From assembly GCF_022213955.1 (NCBI RefSeq), contig NZ_JAKNTW010000032.1, forward strand, positions 1 to 64,000: 64,000 bases of DNA. Reading direction: 5' to 3'. Within the stretch, counting starts at the first letter, position 1, and the number at the start of each line of letters is the position of its first letter. Position numbers and translations under genes: made by a program. The DNA comes from Dolomitihabitans soli (GTDB lineage: Bacteria > Actinomycetota > Actinomycetes > Streptosporangiales > Streptosporangiaceae). Positions 1 through 8,255 of the stretch are shown one piece after another. The notes beneath the pieces were generated by a model. The model made no database searches. It saw only the letters and a program-made list of their open reading frames with translations, and had not been told where the DNA came from.

Positions 1-292
1 TTAGGGTCATCGCGGGCTTCGGACTTTGTCATTCATGCAGAGAAATTTGTCAGTAGTGCACCGCCACACGTTGACTCCGCATCAGGCGAGCGCCCTGCGT
101 GTGCCCGTCGAAGCCGTAAGGAGCTTCTGCGCCCCGCATAGCCACTCGTCGAGGACCTCTTCGACGGGAATGTCCTCGGGCCGCCAACGGGTGCATCACG
201 AAATCTCCGGCATAGACAAGATCGGCCCGCAAGCAGCCAGGCAGCACACCACCAGTCTGCTCACCGAGCCGACCGCTGGATGACCTACGTGC
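1..292. other. No supportable gene
   Basis: I see no intact gene here. On the minus strand, two short open stretches in different frames (one around 150-247, one around 80-195) read like protein but are broken by stops and a frame change. They may be decayed remains of whatever lay next to the Tn3 fragment. The stretch 548-855 between that fragment and the rhamnosidase also lacks a gene; its last 110 bases hold the putative operator and the ribosome binding site of the rhamnosidase. Confidence 0.4.
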
Positions 293-547
293 CTAACATG
301 CCTGACTGAGCAAATGCGGGTTGCCGGCCGCGTAGTTCTCCGCCCGCAGGTAGGTGTGGTCGACGTGGCCCAGCCGGTGCCGCTCCAGCGCGGGCACGCC
401 CTTGACCCCGATCGGCGTGTAGGTGATGTTCAGCGCTTGGGCCGTCAGGCAGGCGGCCACCGAGATGTCGAGGTCCTCCAGATGGGAGGAGGCGCCCGAC
501 AGCGACGTCAGGGACGCCAGGAACTGTGGGCAACCCCTCCCGTCCAC
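293..547 (-). pseudogene. Tn3-family transposase fragment (truncated)
   Basis: The 84-residue frame reads like the C-terminal catalytic part of Tn3-family transposases. It has the run LEDLDISVAACL, then a GVPALERHRLGHVDHTYLRAE stretch and an AAGNPHLL end, which resemble the family's LSHV..NY.RAET..AANA.LV signature. A full Tn3 transposase is close to 1000 residues, so about nine tenths is missing and the frame stops soon after the conserved stretch. No terminal inverted repeats or resolvase are visible nearby. It is a relic of an old insertion at the edge of the pectin locus. The family call comes from motif recall, not a search. Confidence 0.6.
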
Positions 548-747
548 GATGAGCGTTCAAGGAAGGGCCGAGCAAGGCCGACTCCGCCCAGGCGGGGCAG
601 TGACGGCTCCGGCATCCTGAGCGCTCGCGGCCGGGCGGGGGGTCCAAAAGGACTCCCGCCTTCGGCGTCAGGTCAATTTTGTGCTAACTCCGGTGCGCAT
701 CGGGCTATGAGCTGCGACATGGGGGGCGCATGATCCTGTCTCAGCAA

Positions 748-760
748 TTGAAACGATTTG
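748..760 (+). promoter_or_regulatory. Putative LacI-type operator upstream of GH78 gene
   Basis: TTGAAACGATTT lies about 100 bases before the rhamnosidase start. The same 12-mer recurs at the very start of the PL11 lyase gene (5388-5399). The core A-rich half / central CG / T-rich half is what LacI-family operators look like, although the symmetry is imperfect (five of seven pairs in the 14-base form at PL11). A shared operator would make the two pectin-degrading enzymes one regulon. No LacI regulator is in the window. Confidence 0.4.
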
Positions 761-855
761 CTCGGGGGCATGGAAGCGGCATATGCGCAGATCTGCGCAG
801 TGGAGCGTCATCCCCCTGGACGAACCATTCAGGGCTTCGCAGGAGGCCTTGAGGG

Positions 856-3483
856 ATGACATCGACAAGGAGTGCCTTCGTGTCCGTCACGCTCACGCCG
901 TACGACCTGACCTGCGAGAGCCGTACGACCCCGCTCGGCCTGGACGAGAGCGCGCCGCGGTTGTCGTGGAAGCTGGCCGATCCGCGCGCCGGGCAGGCCC
1001 AGACCGCCTACCGGCTCCGCGTCGGAACGGTGTACGACAGCGGGGTCGTCGCGTCGTCGAACACCCTCGACGTCACGCCCGACGGGCTGGAGCTCGACCC
1101 GGAGACGCGGTACGACTGGACGGTCACCGTCTGGGACGCCGACGGGCGGGAAGGGGCCAGCGCGTCCTCGTGGTTCGAGACCGGGCTGATGGGCCCGGAG
1201 CGGTGGGCGGGGACGAGCTGGATCGAGCACGATCCGGCGGCCGACCCCGCCCTGGACCCGCCCACGTTCGGCGAACCGCTGCCCGAACGGCTGGACACGT
1301 GCCCGCCCGCCCGCCTGTTCAGGAAGGCGTTCACCGTAAGGGAACGCCCGGTCCGCGCCCGGCTGCACATCACCGCCCGCGGCCTCTACGTGCCCTTCCT
1401 CAACGGCGGCCGGGTGGGCGACGGCGAGCTGGCCCCCGGCTGGACCGACTACCGCCACCGCGTCCAGTACCAGACCTACGACGTCACCGACCTGGTCGAG
1501 GCCGGCCAGAACGTCGTCGGGGCCCAGGTCTCCGACGGCTGGTGGAGCGGCTACCTGGGCTTCGACCGGCGCCGCCACGCCGCGCACTACGGCGTGCGGC
1601 CGCAGCTCATCGCCCGCCTCGTGGTGGAGTACGGCGACGGCGGGCGCGAGGTCGTGGTCACCGACGGGTCGTGGCGCGAGAGCGACGGCCACATCGTGCA
1701 CGCCGACCTGCTGATGGGCGAGGTCCGTGACGCCCGGCTGGAGCAGCCGGGCTGGGACCGCCCCGCCTTCGACGACTCCACCTGGCGACCGGCCCGGGTG
1801 GCGGGCGCCGACCACCAGACGCTGATCGGCATGCTCGACGAGCCGGTGCGCGTCATCGAGGACCTCCAGCCGGTCGCGGTGACCCCGCTGCCCGGCGGGC
1901 GGCTGCTGGCGGACCTGGGGCAGAACATGGTGGGCCGGGTCCGCCTGCTGATCCGGGGCGCGGCGGCGGGCACCAGGATCGCGCTCAGGCACGCCGAGGT
2001 GCTCGACGACGACGGCGAGCTGTACGTCGCCAACCTGCGATCGGCCGAGGCCACCGACGTCTACGTCACGGCCGGCCGTACGGAGGAGGTGTTCGAGCCC
2101 GCCTTCACCGTGCACGGCTTCCGCTTCGTGGAGATCACCGGCCATGCCGACGTCGAGGTGACCGGCAGGGTGATGCACAGCGACACCCGGTTCGTCGGCG
2201 AGTTCTCCTGCTCCGATCCCGACGTCGAGAAGCTCTGGGCCAACATCCGCTGGGGGCAGCGCGGCAACTTCGTCTCGGTGCCCACCGACTGCCCGCAGCG
2301 TGACGAGCGGCTCGGCTGGCTGGCGGACGCCCAGGTCTTCCTGCCCACGGCCTGCTACAACGCCGACGTCTCCGCCTTCTTCCGCCGGTGGCTGCTCGAC
2401 GTCGTCGACGGGCGGTCGCCGCAGGGCGCGTTCCCCGACGTGGCCCCGGCCGTGGACCGCCCCGTGCTGAATCGGGAGGGCGCGCCGGGCTGGGGCGACG
2501 GCGGCGTGCTGATCCCCTGGCACCTGTACCGCGTCTACGGCGACCTGCGCACCCTCGGCCGTTGCTTCCCGGCGATGGCCCGCTGGGTCGACTGGATCGC
2601 CGAGGGCAACCCCGACCTCGTCTGGCGGCACCGCGTCGGCAACCACTACGGCGACTGGCTCCAGGTCGACGCGGAGACCCCGCGCGAGGTCCTGGCCACC
2701 GCCTACTTCGCCCGCAGCGCCGCCGTCGTGGCCCGCGCCGCCCAGGTGCTCGGACGTGACGACGACGCCAAGAGGTACGGCCGGCTGGCGGAGGAGATCG
2801 GTGCGGTGTACCGCGACTCCTTCGTGGCAGCGGACGGCGTCGTCAAGGGCGACACCCAGACGACCTACCTGCTGGCCCTCGCCTTCGACCTGCTGCCCGC
2901 CGACCTGGTCCGCCCCGCCGTGGACCGGCTCGTCGCCGCCATCGAGGCCAACGGCGACCGGCTCACCACCGGCTTCCTCGGCGTCGCCCTGCTCTGCCCG
3001 GTCCTGACCAGGTACGGCAGGACGGACGTGGCCTACCGGCTGCTCCACCAGACCGGCTACCCGTCGTGGCTCTACTCGATCAGGCACGGCGCCACCACGA
3101 TCTGGGAACGGTGGGACGGCTGGACCGACCACGCCGGATTCCAGGCCGAGGAGATGAACTCCTTCAACCACTACTCGCTCGGATCCGTCGGCGAGTGGCT
3201 GTACGGGAGCGTCGCCGGAATCGACCAGTCGGACACCTCCATCGCCTACGACGACCTGGTCATCGCCCCGATCCCCGGCGGGAACCTCACCTCGGCCGCC
3301 GCCCGCTTCGACTCGCCGCGCGGCCCGGTCGCCACCGCCTGGACGCTCACCGGCGGGGTGTTCGACCTGGAGGTGACCATCCCGCCCGGCGTCCGCGCCG
3401 CCGTGCATCTTCCGATCGACGGCTCCCGCCACGAGATCGGCTCGGGGACCCACCGCTTCACCGTTTCCGACAAGTCCAACTAA
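856..3483 (+). CDS. GH78 alpha-L-rhamnosidase
   Basis: 875-residue enzyme predicted to remove terminal alpha-L-rhamnose from pectic oligosaccharides or plant glycosides. Order seen: an Ig-like N-terminal domain (about 1-130), a rhamnosidase N-domain around 160-330 (ARGLYVPFLNG, WWSGYLG), a beta-sandwich, then the six-hairpin catalytic barrel from about 445 with the family motif DCPQRDERLGWLADAQ near residue 477 and TIWERWDGW near 749. A C-terminal beta domain finishes it. Length is typical of bacterial GH78. No signal peptide is seen, so it is probably intracellular. The ATG start has AGGAGG nine bases upstream. A GTG at 880 with AAGGAG is a credible alternative giving a start MSVTLTPYDL. A hairpin terminator follows. 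Confidence 0.93.
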   Translation: MTSTRSAFVSVTLTPYDLTCESRTTPLGLDESAPRLSWKLADPRAGQAQTAYRLRVGTVYDSGVVASSNTLDVTPDGLELDPETRYDWTVTVWDADGREGASASSWFETGLMGPERWAGTSWIEHDPAADPALDPPTFGEPLPERLDTCPPARLFRKAFTVRERPVRARLHITARGLYVPFLNGGRVGDGELAPGWTDYRHRVQYQTYDVTDLVEAGQNVVGAQVSDGWWSGYLGFDRRRHAAHYGVRPQLIARLVVEYGDGGREVVVTDGSWRESDGHIVHADLLMGEVRDARLEQPGWDRPAFDDSTWRPARVAGADHQTLIGMLDEPVRVIEDLQPVAVTPLPGGRLLADLGQNMVGRVRLLIRGAAAGTRIALRHAEVLDDDGELYVANLRSAEATDVYVTAGRTEEVFEPAFTVHGFRFVEITGHADVEVTGRVMHSDTRFVGEFSCSDPDVEKLWANIRWGQRGNFVSVPTDCPQRDERLGWLADAQVFLPTACYNADVSAFFRRWLLDVVDGRSPQGAFPDVAPAVDRPVLNREGAPGWGDGGVLIPWHLYRVYGDLRTLGRCFPAMARWVDWIAEGNPDLVWRHRVGNHYGDWLQVDAETPREVLATAYFARSAAVVARAAQVLGRDDDAKRYGRLAEEIGAVYRDSFVAADGVVKGDTQTTYLLALAFDLLPADLVRPAVDRLVAAIEANGDRLTTGFLGVALLCPVLTRYGRTDVAYRLLHQTGYPSWLYSIRHGATTIWERWDGWTDHAGFQAEEMNSFNHYSLGSVGEWLYGSVAGIDQSDTSIAYDDLVIAPIPGGNLTSAAARFDSPRGPVATAWTLTGGVFDLEVTIPPGVRAAVHLPIDGSRHEIGSGTHRFTVSDKSN

Positions 3484-3491
3484 CTCTCCCA

Positions 3492-3513
3492 GGGGTGGGG
3501 TTGGCCCCACCCC
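3492..3513 (+). terminator. Hairpin after GH78 gene
   Basis: A perfect nine-base stem (GGGGTGGGG pairing with CCCCACCCC) closes a TTGG loop nine bases after the rhamnosidase stop. There is no T-run, which is common for actinobacterial terminators. It separates the rhamnosidase from the oxidase gene. Confidence 0.6.
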
Positions 3514-3587
3514 CAGAGGGGATCTGGGTACCTTCCCGCGTCGTGGCCGCGACCGTAGCGTCGGTGGCGACGAAGGGGGTAGTGCCC

Positions 3588-5174
3588 ATGAGCGGTGTGA
3601 GCAGGCGGGGTTTCATCGGTGGAACGGCGGCCCTGGGCGGGGCCGTGACGGTCGGCATGAGGTCCAAGGGAGCGCCGGAGGGAGCACCGCCGCTGGGGCC
3701 GGTGACCGTACGGCCGGGCGACCCGCGTTACGCGGACCTCGTGGTGCGCCGGACCAACCAGCGTTTCCGCCACGAGCCCGAATACTTCCAGGTGGTCGGC
3801 TCGACGGAGCAGGTCGTCAAGGCGGTGGGCGACGCCGTGCGCGCGGGCCGGCGGGTGACCGTCCGCAGCGGCGGCCACTGTTACGAGAACTTCGTCGGCG
3901 ACGGCGCCCAGGTCGTCATCGACATGTGCGAGATGTCGGAGGTCTACTTCGACGAGCGGCGCGGCGCGTTCGCCGTCGAGCCCGGCGCGACGCTGATGCA
4001 GGCGTACCGGAAGCTCTACCTCGGCTGGGGGGTGACCATTCCGGGCGGGCAGTGCGGAGGCGTGGCCGCCGGGGGCCACATCGTCGGCGGCGCGTACGGC
4101 CCGCTGTCCCGGCTGCACGGGTCCGTGGTCGACTACCTGCACGCCGTCGAGGTGGTGGTGGTCGACGCCGCCGGCCGGGCGCGGGCGGTGGTGGCCACGA
4201 GGGATCCGAGCGACCCGAACCACGACCTGTGGTGGGCCCACACGGGCGGCGGCGGGGGCAACTTCGGGATCGTGACCCGATACTGGCTGCGCGATCCCAA
4301 GGCCAGGGGCGGCGACCCGACGCGGCTCCTGCCGAAGCCGCCCCCCGAGGTGTTGTCGAACGTGGTGGCGTGGGGATGGGAGGGGATGACCAAGGAGTCC
4401 TACCGCACCATGCTGCGCAACCACGGCGAGTGGCACGAGCGCAACAGCGCGCCCGGCTCGCCGGCCAACGCGCTGTGGAGCGTGTTGCTCATGTCCTCGG
4501 GCAAGGACGGCGGTCTCCTCTCCGCCAACCAGGCGGACGCCACCGCGCCGGGTGCGGAAGAGCTGTTGCAGGGGTACGTGAAGGCGCTCACCAAGGACGT
4601 GGCGGCCGAGCCGTACGTCTCGCCAGTCGAGCGGTTGCCGTGGTACCAGGCGGTGCGTTCCTTCGCGCTCGACGAGAGCCTGGAAACCGGGCTGTACAAG
4701 GGCAAGTCGGCCTACCTGCGGAAACGGTTCACCGACGAGCAGGCCGACACCGCCTACGACCACCTCGTCACCTCGGCGCCCGAGGGCGCGCAGGGCGGCC
4801 TGTGGCTGGCGTCCTACGGAGGGCAGGTCAACGCGGTGGCCCCGGGCGCGACGGCGATGCCGCAACGCGACTCCATCCTCAAGGCGATCTACCTGTCCAC
4901 CTGGGAGAAGAACGACGAGAAGAACCTCGACTGGATCCGCGGGTTCTACCGGAAGATGTACGAGAAGACGGGCGGCGTGCCGGTGCCCGGCGACAACGCC
5001 GACGGGGCCTACATCAACTACCCGGATGTGGATCTCGCCGACCCGAAGTGGAACACCTCGGGGGTGCCCTGGCACACGCTGTACTACAAGGACAACTACC
5101 GTCGCCTCCAGCAGGTGAAGGCCCGCTGGGACCCGCGTAACGTCTTCAGGCACGGGCTGTCCGTCACCAAGTGA
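3588..5174 (+). CDS. Tat-exported FAD-linked oxidase, BBE/AA7-like
   Basis: 528-residue flavoprotein of the berberine-bridge-enzyme / oligosaccharide oxidase type. The N-terminus carries SRRGFIGG followed by a hydrophobic stretch, a twin-arginine signal, so it is exported folded. The FAD domain has SGGHCYENF with His97 and PGGQCGGVAAGGH with Cys156, the two residues that bind FAD bicovalently in this family. The end has the BBE motif NYPDVDL and DPRNVFRHG. Such enzymes oxidise sugars, oligosaccharides or secondary metabolites with release of H2O2. Sitting between GH78 and PL11, oxidation of rhamnogalacturonan fragments is a reasonable guess, but the substrate is not shown by the sequence. ATG 3588 is preceded by a G-rich ribosome binding site (GAAGGGGG). 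Confidence 0.88.
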   Translation: MSGVSRRGFIGGTAALGGAVTVGMRSKGAPEGAPPLGPVTVRPGDPRYADLVVRRTNQRFRHEPEYFQVVGSTEQVVKAVGDAVRAGRRVTVRSGGHCYENFVGDGAQVVIDMCEMSEVYFDERRGAFAVEPGATLMQAYRKLYLGWGVTIPGGQCGGVAAGGHIVGGAYGPLSRLHGSVVDYLHAVEVVVVDAAGRARAVVATRDPSDPNHDLWWAHTGGGGGNFGIVTRYWLRDPKARGGDPTRLLPKPPPEVLSNVVAWGWEGMTKESYRTMLRNHGEWHERNSAPGSPANALWSVLLMSSGKDGGLLSANQADATAPGAEELLQGYVKALTKDVAAEPYVSPVERLPWYQAVRSFALDESLETGLYKGKSAYLRKRFTDEQADTAYDHLVTSAPEGAQGGLWLASYGGQVNAVAPGATAMPQRDSILKAIYLSTWEKNDEKNLDWIRGFYRKMYEKTGGVPVPGDNADGAYINYPDVDLADPKWNTSGVPWHTLYYKDNYRRLQQVKARWDPRNVFRHGLSVTK

Positions 5175-5387
5175 CCTCTTCGCCGGGATCGGCCTGGCCA
5201 CCCGTACGGCCGGGCCGGTCCTACGTAAATTTCAGAAACACTCATCTTCCGTGCGATGTCTGTCGCCCTGAGTGACCTGCGCGTTGGCATCGGTACGGCC
5301 GATCTCCTGTGGACGCGTTCGTTGACCCTCTGTTCTGACCCGGCCTAACTTTCCAGTCCCGTCCTTCAGGCGAGATTGGATACTCCG

Positions 5388-5400
5388 TTGAAACGATTTA
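5388..5400 (+). promoter_or_regulatory. Second copy of putative LacI-type operator
   Basis: TTGAAACGATTTA at the PL11 start repeats the 12-mer found 100 bases before the GH78 gene. Here it overlaps the likely TTG start codon, so binding would block transcription or initiation directly. Because this copy lies in coding sequence, chance cannot be excluded. Confidence 0.35.
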
Positions 5401-7595
5401 ATCGATGGCTGGCGGTGGGTGCGGTCATGGCCGTGGTCACGGCCGGGTCATGGCAGGCGGCTTCGGGAACCGCGGCCGGCTGCCGGGTCGACTACACCGT
5501 CGCCTCCGAGTGGAGCTCCGGCTTCACCGGCAACGTCACCGTCACCAACCTCGGCGACGCGCTCAACGGCTGGAACCTCGGCTGGGCCTTCACCGCCGGG
5601 CAGCAGGTCACCCAGGGCTGGAACGCCACCGTCACCCAGAGCGGCACCCAGGTCACCGCCGCCGACGCCGGCTACAACGCGAGCCTCCCCGCGGGCGGCA
5701 GCGCGACCTTCGGCTTCAACGCCACCTGGAACGGCACCGCCAACCCGGTCCCCGCCTCCTTCGCCCTCAATGGCGTGACCTGCACGGGAACGTCCACCCC
5801 CGACCCGACGCCGACGATCACCCCCACCCCGACGCCGACCTCCACGGTCATCCCCGCAGGCGCGAAACAGGCGGAAGACCTCAATCGCGGTTTGATCAGC
5901 GTCCGCTCGGGCAGTGGAAATCTTGTCAGCTGGCGCCTGCTGGGCACCGATCCGTCAGGCGTCAGCTTCAACCTGTACCGGGGCACGACGAAGGTGAACT
6001 CCTCGCCGATCACCGGTTCGACCAACCACTTCGACAGCGGCGCGGCCGACACCGCCTCCTACACCGTGCGGGCCGTGGTCGGCGGCGTCGAACAACCGGC
6101 CTCCGAGGCGTCGCTGCGCTTCGGCGACGGCTACCTCAACGTGCCGATCTCCCCGCCGGGCGGCGACTACGCGGCCAACGACGCGAGCGTGGGCGACGTC
6201 GACGGCGACGGCCAGTACGAGATCATCCTCAAGTGGGACCCGTCCAACGCCAAGGACAACTCCCAGAGCGGCGTCACCGGCAACGTCTACGTCGACGCCT
6301 ACCGGCTGAACGGCCAGCGGCTGTGGCGCATCGACCTCGGCCGCAACATCAGGGCCGGGGCCCACTACACCCAGTTCCAGGTCTACGACTACGACGGCGA
6401 CGGCAGGGCCGAGGTGGCCATGAAGACCGCCGACGCCACCGTCGACGGCACCGGCAGGGTCATCGGCAACGCAGGCGCGGACCACCGCAACTCCGGCGGC
6501 TACATCCTCAGCGGCCCCGAGTACCTCACCATGTTCAACGGCCTGACCGGCGCGGCCATGTCCACCGTCGACTACGTGCCCGGCCGCGGCACCGTCTCCT
6601 CCTGGGGCGACTCCTACGGCAACCGGGTGGACCGCTTCCTCGCCGGCACCGCCTACCTCGACGGCCAGCGCCCCTCGCTGATCATGGCCCGTGGCTACTA
6701 CACCCGGGCCGTCGTCGCCGCCTGGGACTTCCGCAACGGCAGCCTGACCCGACGCTGGACCTTCGACTCCAACTCCTCGGGCAACGGCGCCTACGCCGGC
6801 CAGGGCAACCACCAGCTCTCGATCGCCGACGTCGACGCCGACGGCAAGGACGAGATCATCTACGGCGCGGCCACGATCAACGACAACGGCACCGGCCTGT
6901 ACGCCACCGGCTACGGCCACGGCGACGCCCTGCACGTCGGCGACCTGATCCCGAACCGTTCCGGCCTTGAAATCTTCACCATCCACGAGTCCGGCAGCCA
7001 GCCCGCCGCCGACGTCCACGACGCCCGCACCGGCCAGGTCATCTGGAGCCGCCCCAACAACGGCGGAGCCGAAGGTCCGGGCCGCGGCGTGGCCGCCGAC
7101 ATCAACGCGGGCAGCACCGGCGCCGAGTTCTGGGGCTCGGGCACCAACATGTCCGGCGCCTACAACACCTCGGGCGGCTCCGCCGGCCGCCAGCCCTCCT
7201 CCGCCAACTTCCTGGCCTGGTGGGACGGCGACCCGGTACGCGAACTCGTCGACGCCACCCGAGTCGACAAGTACGGCACCAGCTCCGACACCCGCCTGCT
7301 GACGGCGAGCGGCGTCCACTCCAACAACGGCACCAAGTCCACCCCCTCCCTCTCCGGCGACCTGTTCGGCGACTGGCGCGAGGAGGTCATCTGGCCCACC
7401 AGCGACAACACCGCGCTGCGCGTCTACAGCACCCCCACCCAGACCGACCGCCGCATCGTCACCCTCATGCACGACCCCCAGTACCGGGTGGCCGTCGCCT
7501 GGCAGAACACCGCCTACAACCAGCCACCCCACCCGAGCTTCTTCATCGGCAACGGCATGAGCACCCCACCCACCCCCAACATCTACGTCCGCTGA
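5388..7595 (+). CDS. CBM2-linked rhamnogalacturonan lyase (PL11)
   Basis: About 735 residues, secreted. A short basic N-terminus (KRFNRW) and hydrophobic core ending near AASGTAAG form a signal peptide. A CBM2-type binding module follows (YTVASEWSSGFTGNVTVTN through FALNGVTC), with flanking cysteines and surface tryptophans that bind crystalline polysaccharide. A Thr/Pro linker leads to the catalytic domain, which starts at AEDLNRGLISV. Its repeated DVDGDGQYEI, DYDGDGRAEV and DVDADGKDEI motifs are the calcium-binding blades of the PL11 beta-propeller. It cleaves the rhamnogalacturonan I backbone by beta-elimination. Start is uncertain: TTG at 5388 gives the best signal peptide, TTG 5376 is possible. 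A strong hairpin follows the stop. Confidence 0.92.
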   Translation: MKRFNRWLAVGAVMAVVTAGSWQAASGTAAGCRVDYTVASEWSSGFTGNVTVTNLGDALNGWNLGWAFTAGQQVTQGWNATVTQSGTQVTAADAGYNASLPAGGSATFGFNATWNGTANPVPASFALNGVTCTGTSTPDPTPTITPTPTPTSTVIPAGAKQAEDLNRGLISVRSGSGNLVSWRLLGTDPSGVSFNLYRGTTKVNSSPITGSTNHFDSGAADTASYTVRAVVGGVEQPASEASLRFGDGYLNVPISPPGGDYAANDASVGDVDGDGQYEIILKWDPSNAKDNSQSGVTGNVYVDAYRLNGQRLWRIDLGRNIRAGAHYTQFQVYDYDGDGRAEVAMKTADATVDGTGRVIGNAGADHRNSGGYILSGPEYLTMFNGLTGAAMSTVDYVPGRGTVSSWGDSYGNRVDRFLAGTAYLDGQRPSLIMARGYYTRAVVAAWDFRNGSLTRRWTFDSNSSGNGAYAGQGNHQLSIADVDADGKDEIIYGAATINDNGTGLYATGYGHGDALHVGDLIPNRSGLEIFTIHESGSQPAADVHDARTGQVIWSRPNNGGAEGPGRGVAADINAGSTGAEFWGSGTNMSGAYNTSGGSAGRQPSSANFLAWWDGDPVRELVDATRVDKYGTSSDTRLLTASGVHSNNGTKSTPSLSGDLFGDWREEVIWPTSDNTALRVYSTPTQTDRRIVTLMHDPQYRVAVAWQNTAYNQPPHPSFFIGNGMSTPPTPNIYVR

Positions 7596-7616
7596 CCCAC
7601 AGGCCCCACCACCACT

Positions 7617-7641
7617 CCCTGGGCCGCCAGGCGGCCCAGGG
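7617..7641 (+). terminator. Strong hairpin after PL11 gene
   Basis: A perfect twelve-base inverted repeat (CCCTGGGCCGCC and its complement) around a single A begins 21 bases after the stop codon of the lyase and is followed by a C/T-rich stretch. It is a likely transcription terminator. Confidence 0.75.
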
Positions 7642-7655
7642 ACCGCCCCTTCCTT

Positions 7656-7781
7656 CAGTACGGCATGCGCAAGCAGTACGGCATGCGCAAGCAGTACGGC
7701 ATGCGCAAGCAGTACGGCATGCGCAAGCAGTACGGCATGCGCAAGCAGTACGGCATGCGCAAGCAGTACGGCATGCGTAAG
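7656..7781. repeat. Seven perfect-phase 18-bp tandem repeats
   Basis: Seven head-to-tail copies of CAGTACGGCATGCGCAAG. Six are identical and the last has one C-to-T change. Each unit holds the palindrome GCATGC. The array is non-coding, lies just after the PL11 terminator, and is followed by about 150 gene-free bases before the CutA-like gene. Near-identity of the units implies recent expansion or active maintenance. Confidence 0.97.
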
Positions 7782-7937
7782 TGATCGTCGGATCGGCGGC
7801 TGTCATCCAGAAGCTCGAAACCCTGGCCAGTCGTACGCGCGGCCGTCACGTTTGAGGGTGTCACCGCAAACGCTCGCCACCCCAAGGTCGTCCGGGACCG
7901 CCGACGTTCAGGCACCGCCCAAGGCTAGGCTCCACGC

Positions 7938-8255
7938 ATGACTGAGTACGTGCAGGTGTCGACGACGACAGACAGTCGTGACACGGCGATGGACCTTCTC
8001 CGGTCGGCAGTCGAAGCGGAACTGGCGGCGTCCGGCCAGGTGTTCGGCCCGGCGACGTCGGTGTTCTGGCACCTCGGCAAGCTGGGTGAAGCCGAGGAGT
8101 GGCAGGTGGTGCTGAAGGCGACCGCTGCCCGCTACCCAGAGCTTGAGGCGCACCTGATAGCCCAGCACCCGTGGGACAACCCAGAGGTCACGTTCACCTC
8201 GATTGACGGCGGATCGACTGCATACCTGGACTGGCTGGGACGGACGACAACATAG
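7938..8255 (+). CDS. CutA1-like divalent-ion tolerance protein
   Basis: 105 residues, the usual size of CutA1. The sequence fits the family: an N-terminal strand with the TTT/RDTAMDL run, a central EEWQVVLKAT segment, and the C-terminal HPWDNPEV.....YLDWL, which corresponds to the conserved H-P-Y/W-x-x-P-E block. CutA proteins are small trimeric ferredoxin-fold proteins linked to copper tolerance; the molecular role is unsettled. No close operon partner. Its last 62 bases overlap the 3' end of the convergent regulator gene. Confidence 0.75.
   Translation: MTEYVQVSTTTDSRDTAMDLLRSAVEAELAASGQVFGPATSVFWHLGKLGEAEEWQVVLKATAARYPELEAHLIAQHPWDNPEVTFTSIDGGSTAYLDWLGRTTT

Noticed and set aside
829-3510. 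A minus-strand frame of about 890 codons opposite GH78
   Set aside because: Same reason; the plus strand encodes a full-length GH78 enzyme with all family motifs.
7656-7781. 18-bp repeats as a coding repeat
   Set aside because: Frames across it are open on both strands only because the unit is a multiple of three; there is no start with a ribosome site and no flanking coding sequence.
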